Assembly (NCBI GenBank): GCA_041395105.1
Contig: JAWLBB010000004.1
Span: 124,001-188,000, forward strand
Source: Opitutaceae bacterium
GTDB lineage: Bacteria > Verrucomicrobiota > Verrucomicrobiia > Opitutales > Opitutaceae
Direction: 5' to 3'
Length of the DNA: 64,000 bases
Program-made: the position numbers and the translations under genes
The notes under the pieces: model-generated
Databases searched by the model: none
The model's input: the letters and a program-made list of their open reading frames with translations, nothing else
Told to the model about the DNA's origin: nothing
Shown here: positions 16,850 through 24,888 of the stretch, in pieces
How positions within the stretch are numbered: the first letter of the stretch is position 1
Layout: each line of letters opens with the position of its first letter

Positions 16850-17398
16850 TCAGCCGATCTTTCCTTTGGCAGTCAGTTTTTCGATCTTGGGCTGGATGAC
16901 GTAGACACAGTAGCCGGCGGTTGGGTTGCGATCGTAGTAGTCCTGATGGTAGTCCTCGGCCGGATAGAAAGTGTCGAGGGGAAGTATCTCGGTCACGATC
17001 GGATCGGTGAAACGGGCGGCCGCCCGGGTGCGGGAGGCCTCGGCGATCGCCTGTTGGGCGTCGTTGTGGGTGTAGATAACGGATCGGTATTGGGTTCCGG
17101 AGTCCGGTCCCTGGCGGTTGAGGGTGGTGGGGTCATGGGCCTCCCAGAAGAGGTCGACGAGGGCTTCGTAACTCAGGACCGCAGGGTCGAAGGTCACCTG
17201 AATGACCTCGGCGTGGCCGGTGGTGCCTTCGCAGACCTGGCGGTAGGTGGGGTTCTTGACGTGTCCCCCCGCATAGCCGGGTCCGAATTGATGGACTCCG
17301 GGAACCCGCTTGAAAATGGCTTCCAGGCACCAGAAGCAGCCGCCTCCGAGAGTGGCGGTTTCGAGCTGTATCGAGTCGGGTGAATTGGTCGTGTCCAT
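16850..17398 (-). CDS. msrA: Peptide methionine-S-sulfoxide reductase
   Basis: 182 residues from the ATG at 17398, preceded by AAGGAACAG; the longer frame adds 54 residues that overlap the divergent pgl region and are not family-like. It repairs methionine-S-sulfoxide in oxidised proteins using thioredoxin. The active site GGGCFWC has the catalytic Cys21. Further family marks are GYAGGHVKNPTYRQVC, VIQVTFDP, TQYRSVIYTHN, and YPAEDYHQDYYDRNP. A later Cys in TAGYCVYVI may be the resolving cysteine. Confidence 0.96.
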   Translation of the reverse strand: MDTTNSPDSIQLETATLGGGCFWCLEAIFKRVPGVHQFGPGYAGGHVKNPTYRQVCEGTTGHAEVIQVTFDPAVLSYEALVDLFWEAHDPTTLNRQGPDSGTQYRSVIYTHNDAQQAIAEASRTRAAARFTDPIVTEILPLDTFYPAEDYHQDYYDRNPTAGYCVYVIQPKIEKLTAKGKIG

Positions 17399-17586
17399 CG
17401 TCTGTTCCTTGAGTGGATTATTGAAAACGGGCAATCTCCTCTTCAAACCGGGCTTGTCAAATCGGAGAATCGCTCGGATCGATGCCGAACAAGCGTTCCG
17501 ACCTGGCTGGCAGGGGGCGATGGAAGAATGGGTGGACTCCGCCTTCCGGATCGCGCTCAATGGAAAGAGTCCTCAAGAGGGAAGAG

Positions 17587-18285
17587 ATGAAAATCCAGAT
17601 CGATAGAGATGCCGATGCCGTGGCCAGGCGGGCAGCCCGGTTCATCGCCGGGGAAGCCCGTACTGCAGTCAACGCGCGCGGTCGGTTCATCATGGCGATC
17701 AGCGGCGGCCGGACTCCGTGGCAGATGCTGCGGGCCCTGGCCGATGAGGATGTGCCCTGGAAGCAGGTGCATGTTGTTCAGGTCGATGAGCGGATCGCAC
17801 CGGCTGGTGACCCGGACCGGAACCTGACCCATCTGCGGGAGAGCCTTCTGTCCCACGCTCCGTTGCCGCCCGGTCAGATCCACGCGATGCCGGTGGACGA
17901 GACCGACCTTGAGGCGGCGGCCGCAGACTACGCGATCACGCTTCAAGGCATTGCGGGTAGGCCTCCGGTCCTTGATCTCGCCCATCTGGGTTTGGGGTCG
18001 GATGGCCATACGGCCTCCCTCGTGCCGAATGATCCGGTTCTCGACATCACCGACCGCGATGTCGCTTTGACCGGGGTTTACCTGGGCCGGCGGCGGATGA
18101 CGCTGACTTTCCCGATGCTCAATCGCGCGCGGTGTATCCTCTGGGTGGTGACCGGGGCGGAGAAGGTCGGGATGCTTCCGCGAATCATCGGGGGCGATGT
18201 GACCATTCCCGGCGGGCGCATCCGCCAGGACAAGGCCGTCCTGCTGGCCGACCGTCCGGCCGCCGGGGACCTTGAGCCTGAGTAG
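17587..18285 (+). CDS. pgl: 6-phosphogluconolactonase
   Basis: 232 residues from ATG 17587 (GAGGGAAGAG upstream); the longer frame begins inside the msrA control region. It hydrolyses 6-phosphogluconolactone in the oxidative pentose phosphate pathway. DevB-type motifs: FIMAISGGRTPWQML, VHVVQVDERIAPAGDPDRN and LGLGSDGHTASLVPND. zwf and gnd are not in the window. Divergent to msrA with about 190 bases between starts. Confidence 0.95.
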   Translation: MKIQIDRDADAVARRAARFIAGEARTAVNARGRFIMAISGGRTPWQMLRALADEDVPWKQVHVVQVDERIAPAGDPDRNLTHLRESLLSHAPLPPGQIHAMPVDETDLEAAAADYAITLQGIAGRPPVLDLAHLGLGSDGHTASLVPNDPVLDITDRDVALTGVYLGRRRMTLTFPMLNRARCILWVVTGAEKVGMLPRIIGGDVTIPGGRIRQDKAVLLADRPAAGDLEPE

Positions 18286-18309
18286 GTGCAGGGTTCGCCT
18301 ACACCGTCC

Positions 18310-19152
18310 TCAGAGCTCAAAGCCGGCGGCGTTGCCGGCTGAGCGGATGGCTTTGGCGGCGAGTTCATACTCCTCGGCGCTCGGGAGATGCTCGAGGAGC
18401 ATCGGGAGGTCGGGGTTGAGGCGGTGGACCTCCTCGAAGAGCGTGCCGAAATCAAAGGTGCCAAGGCCCGGCCGCACCTCGTCGATATGGGTGGTCAGGC
18501 CGTCCCGCAGGATCGAGTCCTTGAGGTGCACGCTCCGGATATGGGGACCGAGTTTCCGGAAACATTCGCGGGTGAAATCCGCATTGAAGAAATAGCGCCG
18601 CGGGCAGTTCATCCAATTGGCCATGTCGATATGGACGCCGAAAGCGGGCCGGTCGACGGCGGCGATCAACTCCAGGGTGCTTTCGGGCGAATCGGGAAAC
18701 ATCCACGGCATGGGCTCAAGCGTGTAGCAGGTGTGCTTGGGACGCACCGCATCGATGATCGACCGGACCGTTTCGACGACCCGGTCAAACATGTCGCGGC
18801 TCAGGTCATCGGGGTGGGGGCCGTCCCATTTGGAGCCCGCGGACCCCGCGATATTGACGGCGCAGCGCGCACCGATCTGGTCGGCCAACTCAAGGGACCG
18901 GCGGCATTTTTCCAGGGCGGCGGTCCGCTCTGTCGGATCCGGGCTCATCGGATTGCTCCAGGCGCCGACTTCGGCGATGATGATGTCCGCCTCGTCGGCG
19001 GCGTCGCGCCAGGTCCGGATCTCGCTGATGTCCGAATCCAACCCGATAGGGCAGTAGGCGGTGCGGTAGCCGTGCCGGCGGAGGGTGGCGATCCACTGTT
19101 CCGGGGATTCGGTGGCTTCGTGGAGGGGGGCACCGAGGCGGAGGGTCTTCAT
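18310..19152 (-). CDS. Sugar phosphate isomerase/epimerase family TIM-barrel protein
   Basis: 280 residues from ATG 19152 (the longer frame adds 23 residues). It belongs to the xylose-isomerase-like/AP-endonuclease-2 TIM barrel group. Likely metal ligands and barrel strands: CYTLEPMPWMF, FGVHIDMANWMN, RSVHLKDSIL with His and Asp, and MLLEHLPSAEEY. Members isomerise or epimerise ketoses, inosose or similar sugars. It is divergent from a LacI regulator, which is the usual layout for a regulated sugar-catabolic gene in this type of organism. Exact substrate unknown. Confidence 0.85.
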   Translation of the reverse strand: MKTLRLGAPLHEATESPEQWIATLRRHGYRTAYCPIGLDSDISEIRTWRDAADEADIIIAEVGAWSNPMSPDPTERTAALEKCRRSLELADQIGARCAVNIAGSAGSKWDGPHPDDLSRDMFDRVVETVRSIIDAVRPKHTCYTLEPMPWMFPDSPESTLELIAAVDRPAFGVHIDMANWMNCPRRYFFNADFTRECFRKLGPHIRSVHLKDSILRDGLTTHIDEVRPGLGTFDFGTLFEEVHRLNPDLPMLLEHLPSAEEYELAAKAIRSAGNAAGFEL

Positions 19153-19302
19153 GTGGTCGAGGCTACCGTTTGCCCCGGTGCTGGCAACCCAAAGGATACA
19201 CTCATGGAGTCCGGTTCGCACCTTTAGCTGGGCTAATGGGTTTCGCGAGACGGGCTACGGGTTTTTGTTGATTACGGTGGTCGATGCTCTACCGATAGAA
19301 CG

Positions 19303-20376
19303 ATGGACCGTCGGGTATCGTTGAAGGATGTCGCTCAAGCGGCCGGTGTGCACCCCACCACCGTTTCGATGGCCTTGCGCAATCACCCGCGCATTCCCGA
19401 AAAGACCCGCGAGCGCCTGAAGAAACTGGCGGAGAAAATGGGCTACACCCGGGATCCGGCTCTCGTCGCCCTGGTCGAGTACCGCAATTCCCTCTATCGC
19501 AGCAAGTCGCCGCCGGTCATTGCCTTTCTCACGGATTGGAAGCCGGCGGACGGCTGGAGAAGCAACCCGACGAAGAACATGTTCTGGACGGGTGCTCACG
19601 ATCGGGCGCACCGGCTCGGCTACAAGCTGGAGCATTTCAGTCTCGGGGAGGCCGGCATGACTGCGGCCCGGATGTCGAAGATCCTGCTGACCCGGAACAT
19701 CAAGGGTCTGATCCTGGCGAATTTCCTGGTTCACACCGAGTCGATCGAACTCCCCTGGGATCATCTCTGTGCGGTCAAGATCGATTACGAACCGCTGGCC
19801 CCCCGGCTGGCCTCGATCACCAACAACCAGCTCCAGATCACCCGCCTGGCCATGCAGAGGATCCGTGCGCTTGGCTACCGGCGGATCGGCCTGTGCCTTC
19901 CCGACAGCTGGGAGCAGATGCTCGATGACGTCTGGGCCATCGCCTACCTCTGGGAACAACAGAAGCATGAACCCGAAGACCGGATCCCGGAGCTGCGCTA
20001 CGCCGGGGCGGAGGATATCCGGTCGAAATCCAGGGCTTTCAAGCAGTGGTTCGACCAATACAAGCCGGACGCCGTCCTCGGCGATTCAGCCGAGATCATC
20101 GCGATGGCGGAGTCTTTCGGGATCAGGATCCCCCGTGATCTCGCGGTGGCGGATTTCAATTGCATGGGGACAGACGGGGCGATTGCCGGCATCACCCAGA
20201 ACCACCTCGATGTCGGCCGGCTGGCGGTGGACATGGTCGCCGGTTTCATGTCTCAGCACATCTTCGGCCTTCCCGCAGTGCCGGTCCGGTCCTTCGTCGA
20301 CGGCTATTGGACGGACGGCCGCAGCTGCCCGCCGGTCAAGGCGAAGAAGGCCACCCGGAAGGCCGGGGCCGGATAA
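19303..20376 (+). CDS. LacI-family transcriptional regulator
   Basis: 357 residues. The N-terminal helix-turn-helix is textbook LacI (VSLKDVAQAAGVHPTTVSMALRNH, residues 5-28 in part), followed by the hinge region and the PBP1-like effector domain (for example LGYRRIGLCLPDSWEQM and AVADFNCMGTDGAIAGITQ). Long effector domains of this sort, with the YTRDPALVALVEYR lead, are typical of Opitutae genomes. It faces the sugar isomerase with a 150-base shared intergenic region where its operator would lie; I could not identify a convincing palindromic operator. Confidence 0.95.
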   Translation: MDRRVSLKDVAQAAGVHPTTVSMALRNHPRIPEKTRERLKKLAEKMGYTRDPALVALVEYRNSLYRSKSPPVIAFLTDWKPADGWRSNPTKNMFWTGAHDRAHRLGYKLEHFSLGEAGMTAARMSKILLTRNIKGLILANFLVHTESIELPWDHLCAVKIDYEPLAPRLASITNNQLQITRLAMQRIRALGYRRIGLCLPDSWEQMLDDVWAIAYLWEQQKHEPEDRIPELRYAGAEDIRSKSRAFKQWFDQYKPDAVLGDSAEIIAMAESFGIRIPRDLAVADFNCMGTDGAIAGITQNHLDVGRLAVDMVAGFMSQHIFGLPAVPVRSFVDGYWTDGRSCPPVKAKKATRKAGAG

Positions 20377-20414
20377 ATAGGAATATCGGGCGGGGCTGCG
20401 TCCTTTTTCAATTC

Positions 20415-20476
20415 CTGCAGGAGGGGCTTTATGCCTCGATGTGCCGGTCAATCGAGGCGTAAAGCCTCTCCTACAG
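20415..20476. repeat. REP-like palindrome, copy 1 (AGGAGAGGCTTTACGCCTC family)
   Basis: Left arm 20415-20440 and right arm 20451-20476 are 26 bases each with three mismatches, loop gtgccggtca. The right arm read on the reverse strand contains AGGAGAGGCTTTACGCCTC, the same core as the second copy at 21440-21503. The design resembles the GTAGGAGCGGCTTC-type REP elements of pseudomonads and xanthomonads. Confidence 0.85.
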
Positions 20477-20664
20477 TGCATCGATTCTTCGGATACACAG
20501 AATTCCTCGGGAGTCAGAACGGCGCCCGGCGGTCACGCCCTACCTGATGAGGCCGATCCGGTGGTAGGGCGTGACCGCCGGGCGCGCTGTCAAAATCAGG
20601 GAGCAAATCGAGCTCGGAGGGCACGCAAGACGCCCCTACCGTGAATCGATTCTTCAGATACACA
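20476..20664. repeat. Pair of 24-bp direct repeats flanking a palindromic insert
   Basis: gtgcatcgattcttcggatacaca (first copy 20476-20499) and the copy at 20641-20664 match at 22 of 24 positions. They flank the 23-bp inverted repeat at 20522-20585. This arrangement looks like a duplicated spacer of clustered REP-type elements. Confidence 0.75.
20522..20585. repeat. Perfect 23-bp inverted repeat
   Basis: Left arm 20522-20544 (starts gcgcccggcggtcacgccct) and right arm 20563-20585 are exact reverse complements with an 18-base loop. No transposase is nearby. It could form a strong hairpin in either strand. Confidence 0.88.
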
Positions 20665-20673
20665 CTCACCAAA

Positions 20674-20740
20674 CAAACGGTAGCATAGACGGGTTTGTTT
20701 TTCGTTCGAAAACAAAACGTAGCCTGCTACGGTTGGTTTG
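20674..20740. repeat. Imperfect palindrome, about 67 bp
   Basis: Outer arms caaacggtagca / tgctacggttggtttg and inner arms gtttgtttttcg / cgaaaacaaaac pair with several mismatches around 20704. On the minus strand it lies just after the VOC gene, so it may help terminate that transcript. Confidence 0.5.
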
Positions 20741-20778
20741 AATGTATCCAACTACAACTTCAGGCCCTGCGGGCTTCC

Positions 20779-21243
20779 TCAATAGCCCTCGAGCATTTCG
20801 ATGACGAGGCCGAGCTGCTTGCTGGCGTCGACGTAGGTGTATTGGCCGGTTTTGGGGTCGCCGCCCTGGTGGAATTTCTCGATGCCCCGGGTGGCAAGTG
20901 CTTTGACCCGGCCCTCGGTGTCCGAGACATTGAAGGCGATGTGGTGGACGCTTTCGCCGTTGTTGTCCAGGGCTTCCTGCCAGCTGCTCTTGCCGCCCAT
21001 CGGCTCGATCAACTCGATCGTAATATTGTCGAGGTGGAAAAAGGCCAGTTTGGCCCGCGCGTCGGAGGGTTCACCGCGGAAGGTCATGCCGACCTCGCTG
21101 CCGGGCTGGGTCGCGAACCATTTGGGCACGTCCAACCCGAGGACTTCGGCCCAGGCCCGGGAGGTCTTTTCGATGTCGCGGACGACGATGGCGATCTGGC
21201 TGACCTTGCGGGTGCCGAGGAGGGATTCTTTCTTTTCACTCAT
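20779..21243 (-). CDS. VOC family protein (glyoxalase/epimerase-like)
   Basis: 154 residues. It shows the paired beta-alpha-beta-beta-beta modules of vicinal-oxygen-chelate proteins: VSQIAIVVRDIEKTSRAWAEVLG at the start and SVHHIAFNVSDTEGRVKAL in the second module, ending with LGLVIEMLEGY. The pattern of likely metal ligands (His in HHIAFNV, Glu in VIEMLE and ITIELIEP) resembles methylmalonyl-CoA epimerase and lactoylglutathione lyase relatives. In Verrucomicrobiota such single genes are often near sugar catabolism. Substrate unknown. Confidence 0.82.
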   Translation of the reverse strand: MSEKKESLLGTRKVSQIAIVVRDIEKTSRAWAEVLGLDVPKWFATQPGSEVGMTFRGEPSDARAKLAFFHLDNITIELIEPMGGKSSWQEALDNNGESVHHIAFNVSDTEGRVKALATRGIEKFHQGGDPKTGQYTYVDASKQLGLVIEMLEGY

Positions 21244-21276
21244 AGGTGGTATCGATGGAGGTGTGGAGGGGGAGAG

Positions 21277-21324
21277 TCGGGGAAAGTCGAAGGTCGGGGA
21301 AAGTCGAAGGTCGAAAGTCGAAGG
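21277..21324. repeat. 17-bp purine-rich tandem repeat
   Basis: tcggggaaagtcgaagg occurs exactly at 21277-21293 and 21294-21310, followed by a shortened copy (tcgaaagtcgaagg, 21311-21324). More degenerate gtcgaagg units follow to about 21360. It lies in the leader of the VOC gene. Confidence 0.85.
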
Positions 21325-21439
21325 GCGAAGAGGGGAGGGAAAGGTCGAAGGTCGAAAGGCGAGTTTGATCTCTGGAGTATCCGAAAATTCTTATCCCATC
21401 TCCCCGGTTGTCGGACAGGTATGATTCGATGGGTTGGGT

Positions 21440-21503
21440 AGGAGAGGCTTTACGCCTCGATTCTCATCCAGACAACTCTGGATCGAGGCGTAAAGCCTCT
21501 CCT
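21440..21503. repeat. REP-like palindrome, copy 2
   Basis: Left arm 21440-21461 and right arm 21482-21503 are exact 22-bp reverse complements (core AGGAGAGGCTTTACGCCTC) with a 20-base loop. Three of the four arms in the two copies share the same 22 bases; the fourth differs at two. The second copy is 1 kb from the first. Confidence 0.9.
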
Positions 21504-21548
21504 GCAGATTTCTGCCCTCCGTCCTCTGCCCTTCGGCCTCCGGCTACT

Positions 21549-22390
21549 TCATCCTTTCGAGCCGGTCGTGTTGATGCCCTGGATGAAGGTCTTCTGGGTG
21601 AAGAAGAAGAGGATGATCAGGGGGAGGATGATGACGGTGGAGGCGGCCATCAGGTGGTGCCAGGCGGTGCCGCCCTGCTTGGTCTGGAAGGCCTGCAGGG
21701 CGAGGGAGAGGGTGAACTGGGACTGGTCGGTCAGGTAGATGAGGGGACGAGAAAATCGTTCCAGGTGTACATGAAGGTGAAGAGCGCGACGACCAGCAGG
21801 GCGGGCCGGGCGATCGGGAGGATGATCTGGAAGAAGATGCGCAGTTCTCCACACCCGTCGATACGGGCGGCCTCGGTCAGGTCCTTCGGAATGGTCATGA
21901 AGAACTGGCGGAGCAGGAAGATATTGAACGCACTGCCGAGAAAGGCCGGAACCCAGAGGGGTTTGAAGGTGCCGACCCAGCCGATCTCGCGAAAGAGGGT
22001 GTAGACCGGGACCATGATGACGGGGAAGGGAATCATCATGGTGGCGAGGCAGAGGACGAAGACCGCATCGCGACCCTTCCACTCAATGCGGGAGAATCCA
22101 TAGGCGGTCAGGGCACTGCTGAGGACTGTTCCGATGACAGAGAGGAAGCAGAGCATGATGGTGTTTCCGGCGTAGCGCCAGAAATCACCCATCGCGACGA
22201 GGGCATCCCGGTAGTTATGCCACTGGATCTCGCTGGGAATCCAGACGGGCGGCAGGACCATGGTCTCATTGAGCGGCTTGAGGGACGTCGAGAGCATCCA
22301 GGCGAAGGGCGCGATAAAGGCGACCGCGCAGAGGAGGAGCAGCGCGTAGACGATGAGGTGACCGATCAGGGTGAGGCGGTGGGACTGCAT
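21549..22390 (-). pseudogene. Carbohydrate ABC transporter permease (MalG type), frameshifted
   Basis: The first 215 or so residues (from 22390, MQSHRLTLIGHLIVYALLLL...) are a MalG-like inner-membrane permease with several membrane segments and the EAA loop DLTEAARIDGCGELRIFF. At WNDFLVP (about 21743-21752) the frame ends early; the next residues PLIYLTDQSQFTLSLALQAF and the last membrane span plus GINTTG continue in another frame to 21549. One missing base in the CCCC run explains the break. Joined, the protein would be about 280 residues, the normal length. It follows the MalF-type gene by 4 bases. Real mutation or sequencing error cannot be told apart here. Confidence 0.85.
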
Positions 22391-22394
22391 GACC

Positions 22395-23324
22395 TCAATC
22401 GTAATGGACGCGCCGTTCGCTCATTCGGACGACGAAGAGCGTGAGGATGAGCACGATGATGAAGAAGATGAGGGAGATGGCACAGGCATAACCCATATTC
22501 CAGAAATCGAAGGCGTTCTGGTAGATGTAGGTCGCGATGAAGAGCATGGAGCGCTCGGGTCCGGCAATACCGTCCGTTCCTCCGGTCCCGCCCATCATGA
22601 CATAGGGAACGGCGAAAATCTGCAGGGTGCCGATGATCCCCATGATCAGGTTGAAAAAGATATAGGGGGAGAGCAGGGGCAGGGTGACCTTGAAGAGTTT
22701 TTGCCAGAATCCGGCACCGTCGATTTCGGCCGCCTCATAGTACTCGACCGGTGCTTCCTGGAGTCCGGCCAGGTAGATGACCATGGCGTGTCCGACGCCC
22801 CAGAGGCCGGCCAGGACGAGGCCGGGCTTGGTGAAAGCCGCCTCCTGCAGCCAGTTCGGTGGTCGGAAACCGGTGCCGAAGGTGGCGTTGACCGCCTCGA
22901 AAAACGGGGTCAGCGCCGTATTGATGAGTCCCAGTTCCCCGTTGAGCAACCACCGCCAGACGATGGCGAGGCAGACCAGGGGGACGAGGGAGGGGAGAAA
23001 GAAGATGGTCCGGAAAACGCCTTTTCCCCGGATATTGAAGTTGAGGAGTATGGCGAGGAAGCAGGCCACCACCGTGTTCAGCGGCACGGCGAGAAAGGCG
23101 AAGAGCATGGTGTTGGAGAGCGCCTTCCAGAAGAGGGGGTCGGTCGCCAGATCCGTGTAGTTGCTGCTTCCGATGTAGACCGGCTTGGACAGGACCGAAT
23201 AGTCGGTCAATGAGAAGACGGCGGTCGCGACGAGCGGGTAGGCGCTGAAGATGAGGAATCCGAGAAGCCAGGGGCTGATAAAGAGCAACCCCCGGATCAG
23301 GCGGCTTTTTTCGGCTCCGGTCAT
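22395..23324 (-). CDS. Sugar ABC transporter permease (MalF/UgpA type)
   Basis: 309 residues from ATG 23324, whose ATGA overlaps the stop of the upstream binding-protein gene; the longer frame adds 15 residues. Six membrane segments are visible, for example GLLFISPWLLGFLIFSAYPL and the C-terminal ISLIFFIIVLILTLFVV. The EAA loop that docks the ATPase is EYYEAAEIDGAGFWQKLF. It forms a heterodimer with the MalG-type permease and imports a sugar delivered by the lipoprotein encoded upstream. No ATPase gene is adjacent; a shared MsmX/UgpC-type ATPase elsewhere is usual for this family. Confidence 0.92.
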   Translation of the reverse strand: MTGAEKSRLIRGLLFISPWLLGFLIFSAYPLVATAVFSLTDYSVLSKPVYIGSSNYTDLATDPLFWKALSNTMLFAFLAVPLNTVVACFLAILLNFNIRGKGVFRTIFFLPSLVPLVCLAIVWRWLLNGELGLINTALTPFFEAVNATFGTGFRPPNWLQEAAFTKPGLVLAGLWGVGHAMVIYLAGLQEAPVEYYEAAEIDGAGFWQKLFKVTLPLLSPYIFFNLIMGIIGTLQIFAVPYVMMGGTGGTDGIAGPERSMLFIATYIYQNAFDFWNMGYACAISLIFFIIVLILTLFVVRMSERRVHYD

Positions 23325-24779
23325 TGTTCGCTCCATCCTTTCTTCCGGGACTCGGCCACGCGGTCCCAACGCAATCGATTGCGCTCATAGATCCTGGCCT
23401 GCCCGGCCTGGATCTCCGCGAGGATCTCCTCGGGCGTGGTCCGCCCACGGAGGAGGAGGCCGATCGCATTCTGCATTTCGCTTTCGAGCTGGTTGCGTTG
23501 GGCGATCGGAGGCGTGCGCGTCACGTTGGGACTGGCCGCCAGGTCGATGAAATCCTTGATGTAGGGATGGGGGTGACGGGCGAGAAAGGACTCCGAAACC
23601 GCCCGCAGGGAGGTCATCTTCCGGTGACCCAGGGCCAGCTTTTCGAGGACGTCCTGCCGGTTGACGTAGACGAGAAACCGGAAGGCCTCCTGGGGATGGC
23701 GGGCCCCGGCGGGGATGGAGAAGGAATCCGGCTCGGCGATGCTCACTCCCTTGAGCCGTTCCGGGTCGTCGGAGGAAGGGCGCCACCCCGTATTCGAAAC
23801 CGGGTGGCGCGTAGTTCTTGATGAAGTTGTCCATCCAGACGCCCTGCATGACCATGGCCACGCGGCCGGTGAAAAAGGCGTTCTGCGGGGAGGCGAAGGT
23901 TCCGAAACCCGACTGAAAGCGGAGGAGACTGTCGGCGCCGAAGCGCTCGGGGTAGCTGGCGATCCAGCGGGCGGTTCGGAGATTCTCCGGAGAATCCACC
24001 GTGATCGCGTCACCGTCCCAGAGACGGCCGCCGAACCAGTAACAGAAGTAGCTCCGCCACCAACCGGGTTCGGTCGGGAGATGGCCGAGAACGGCAATAC
24101 TGCCATCTTCCCGGTGGCGGGTGATGGCTTCATTGAACGACTCCAGTTCGGCGATGGAAGCGGGCGGCCTGTCGGGTTCGAGTCCGGCCTCCCGGAACAT
24201 CTTCTTGTTCCAGTGCAGCGCGGTGACGGACGCGGTGATGGGGAGGCCCCAGAGGTGCCCCCGGTGGGAGCAGATCTCCCAGAAGATGTCGACGTATTGA
24301 TCGGCAGTGATGCCCGCCGCGGCCGCCATCCGGTCAAGGGGAATGAGGGCGTTGTTTTCGACGTAGACCGGGATGGCGGGATAGGGCAGGGCGGCCAGAT
24401 CGGGGGGATTGCCTCCGGCCGTGGCGAGGAGAAGCTTGCGCTCGAGCTCGCTTACGTTGAGGCAACGGATCCGGACTTCCGTCTGAGAGTGATTGAAGTC
24501 GTCGACGATGCCGTCGAGGGCTTCTTTCTCGAACCCGGCCCAACTGGTCCAGAGGGTGACCTCGACCGGCTGGTCTAGGTCGGGGGCCCGGGACCCGCAG
24601 CCGGCACCGGCAAACAGGCACAGGCAGAGGGAAAGCCGGAACAGCCGGGAAATCGCAGTCCGCCTCTGCCCCTCCGGAGCAAAAGGGGGTGAGGGGCTCT
24701 CGGCCTGGATGGAGGAGGGAGGAATCACGAAGGGGCTTGGATCTGGGTCAGGCGAACCACGGTTCAGAGCAAGGAGCAA
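23321..24779 (-). pseudogene. Extracellular sugar-binding lipoprotein of ABC importer, frameshifted
   Basis: The N-terminal part has a lipoprotein signal (FRLSLCLCLFAGAGC) and the CUT1 binding-protein fold start VEVTLWTSWAGFEKEALDGIV. Reading from TTG 24779 (or GTG 24728) the frame is good to GVAPF near 23785, then the family sequence continues in the next frame (SSDDPERLKGVSIAEPDSFSIP and the helical C-terminus to the stop at 23321). One extra base, or two missing, near 23783 explains it. Joined, it is about 450 residues, normal for such proteins. It is first in the operon with the two permeases. The start codon is uncertain. Confidence 0.82.
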
Positions 24780-24888
24780 TTCCGGGAATCGTCAATCGGA
24801 AGGTGTCCGGCCGGGACGTGTCCGGGGTATTCCTCCGGGATTGAATATCGTCGCGGATTGCTCAGGATCCGGGGAACTCCATTTTCCC

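Larger units (their letters stand above)
20377..20778. other. 402-bp non-coding stretch packed with palindromic repeats
   Basis: Between the LacI gene and the VOC gene on the opposite strand. No convincing gene. It holds a REP-like palindrome (20415-20476), a 23-bp inverted repeat (20522-20585), a pair of 24-bp direct repeats (20476-20499, 20641-20664) and an imperfect palindrome (20674-20740), each listed separately. Confidence 0.85.
21244..21548. other. 305-bp non-coding stretch with simple and palindromic repeats
   Basis: Upstream of the VOC gene and downstream of the permease gene, both on the minus strand. It contains purine-rich tandem repeats (21277-21324) and the second REP-like palindrome (21440-21503). 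No gene is seen. Confidence 0.8.

Noticed and set aside
20415..20740. CRISPR array suspected from clustered repeats
   Set aside because: Repeats are palindromes of different sequence with no regular unit-spacer pattern and no cas genes.
24493..24888. N-terminal extension of the TAXI protein
   Set aside because: It overlaps the ABC lipoprotein gene on the other strand, is Arg/Ser-rich and lacks signal character; the ATG at 24889 directly precedes the membrane anchor.
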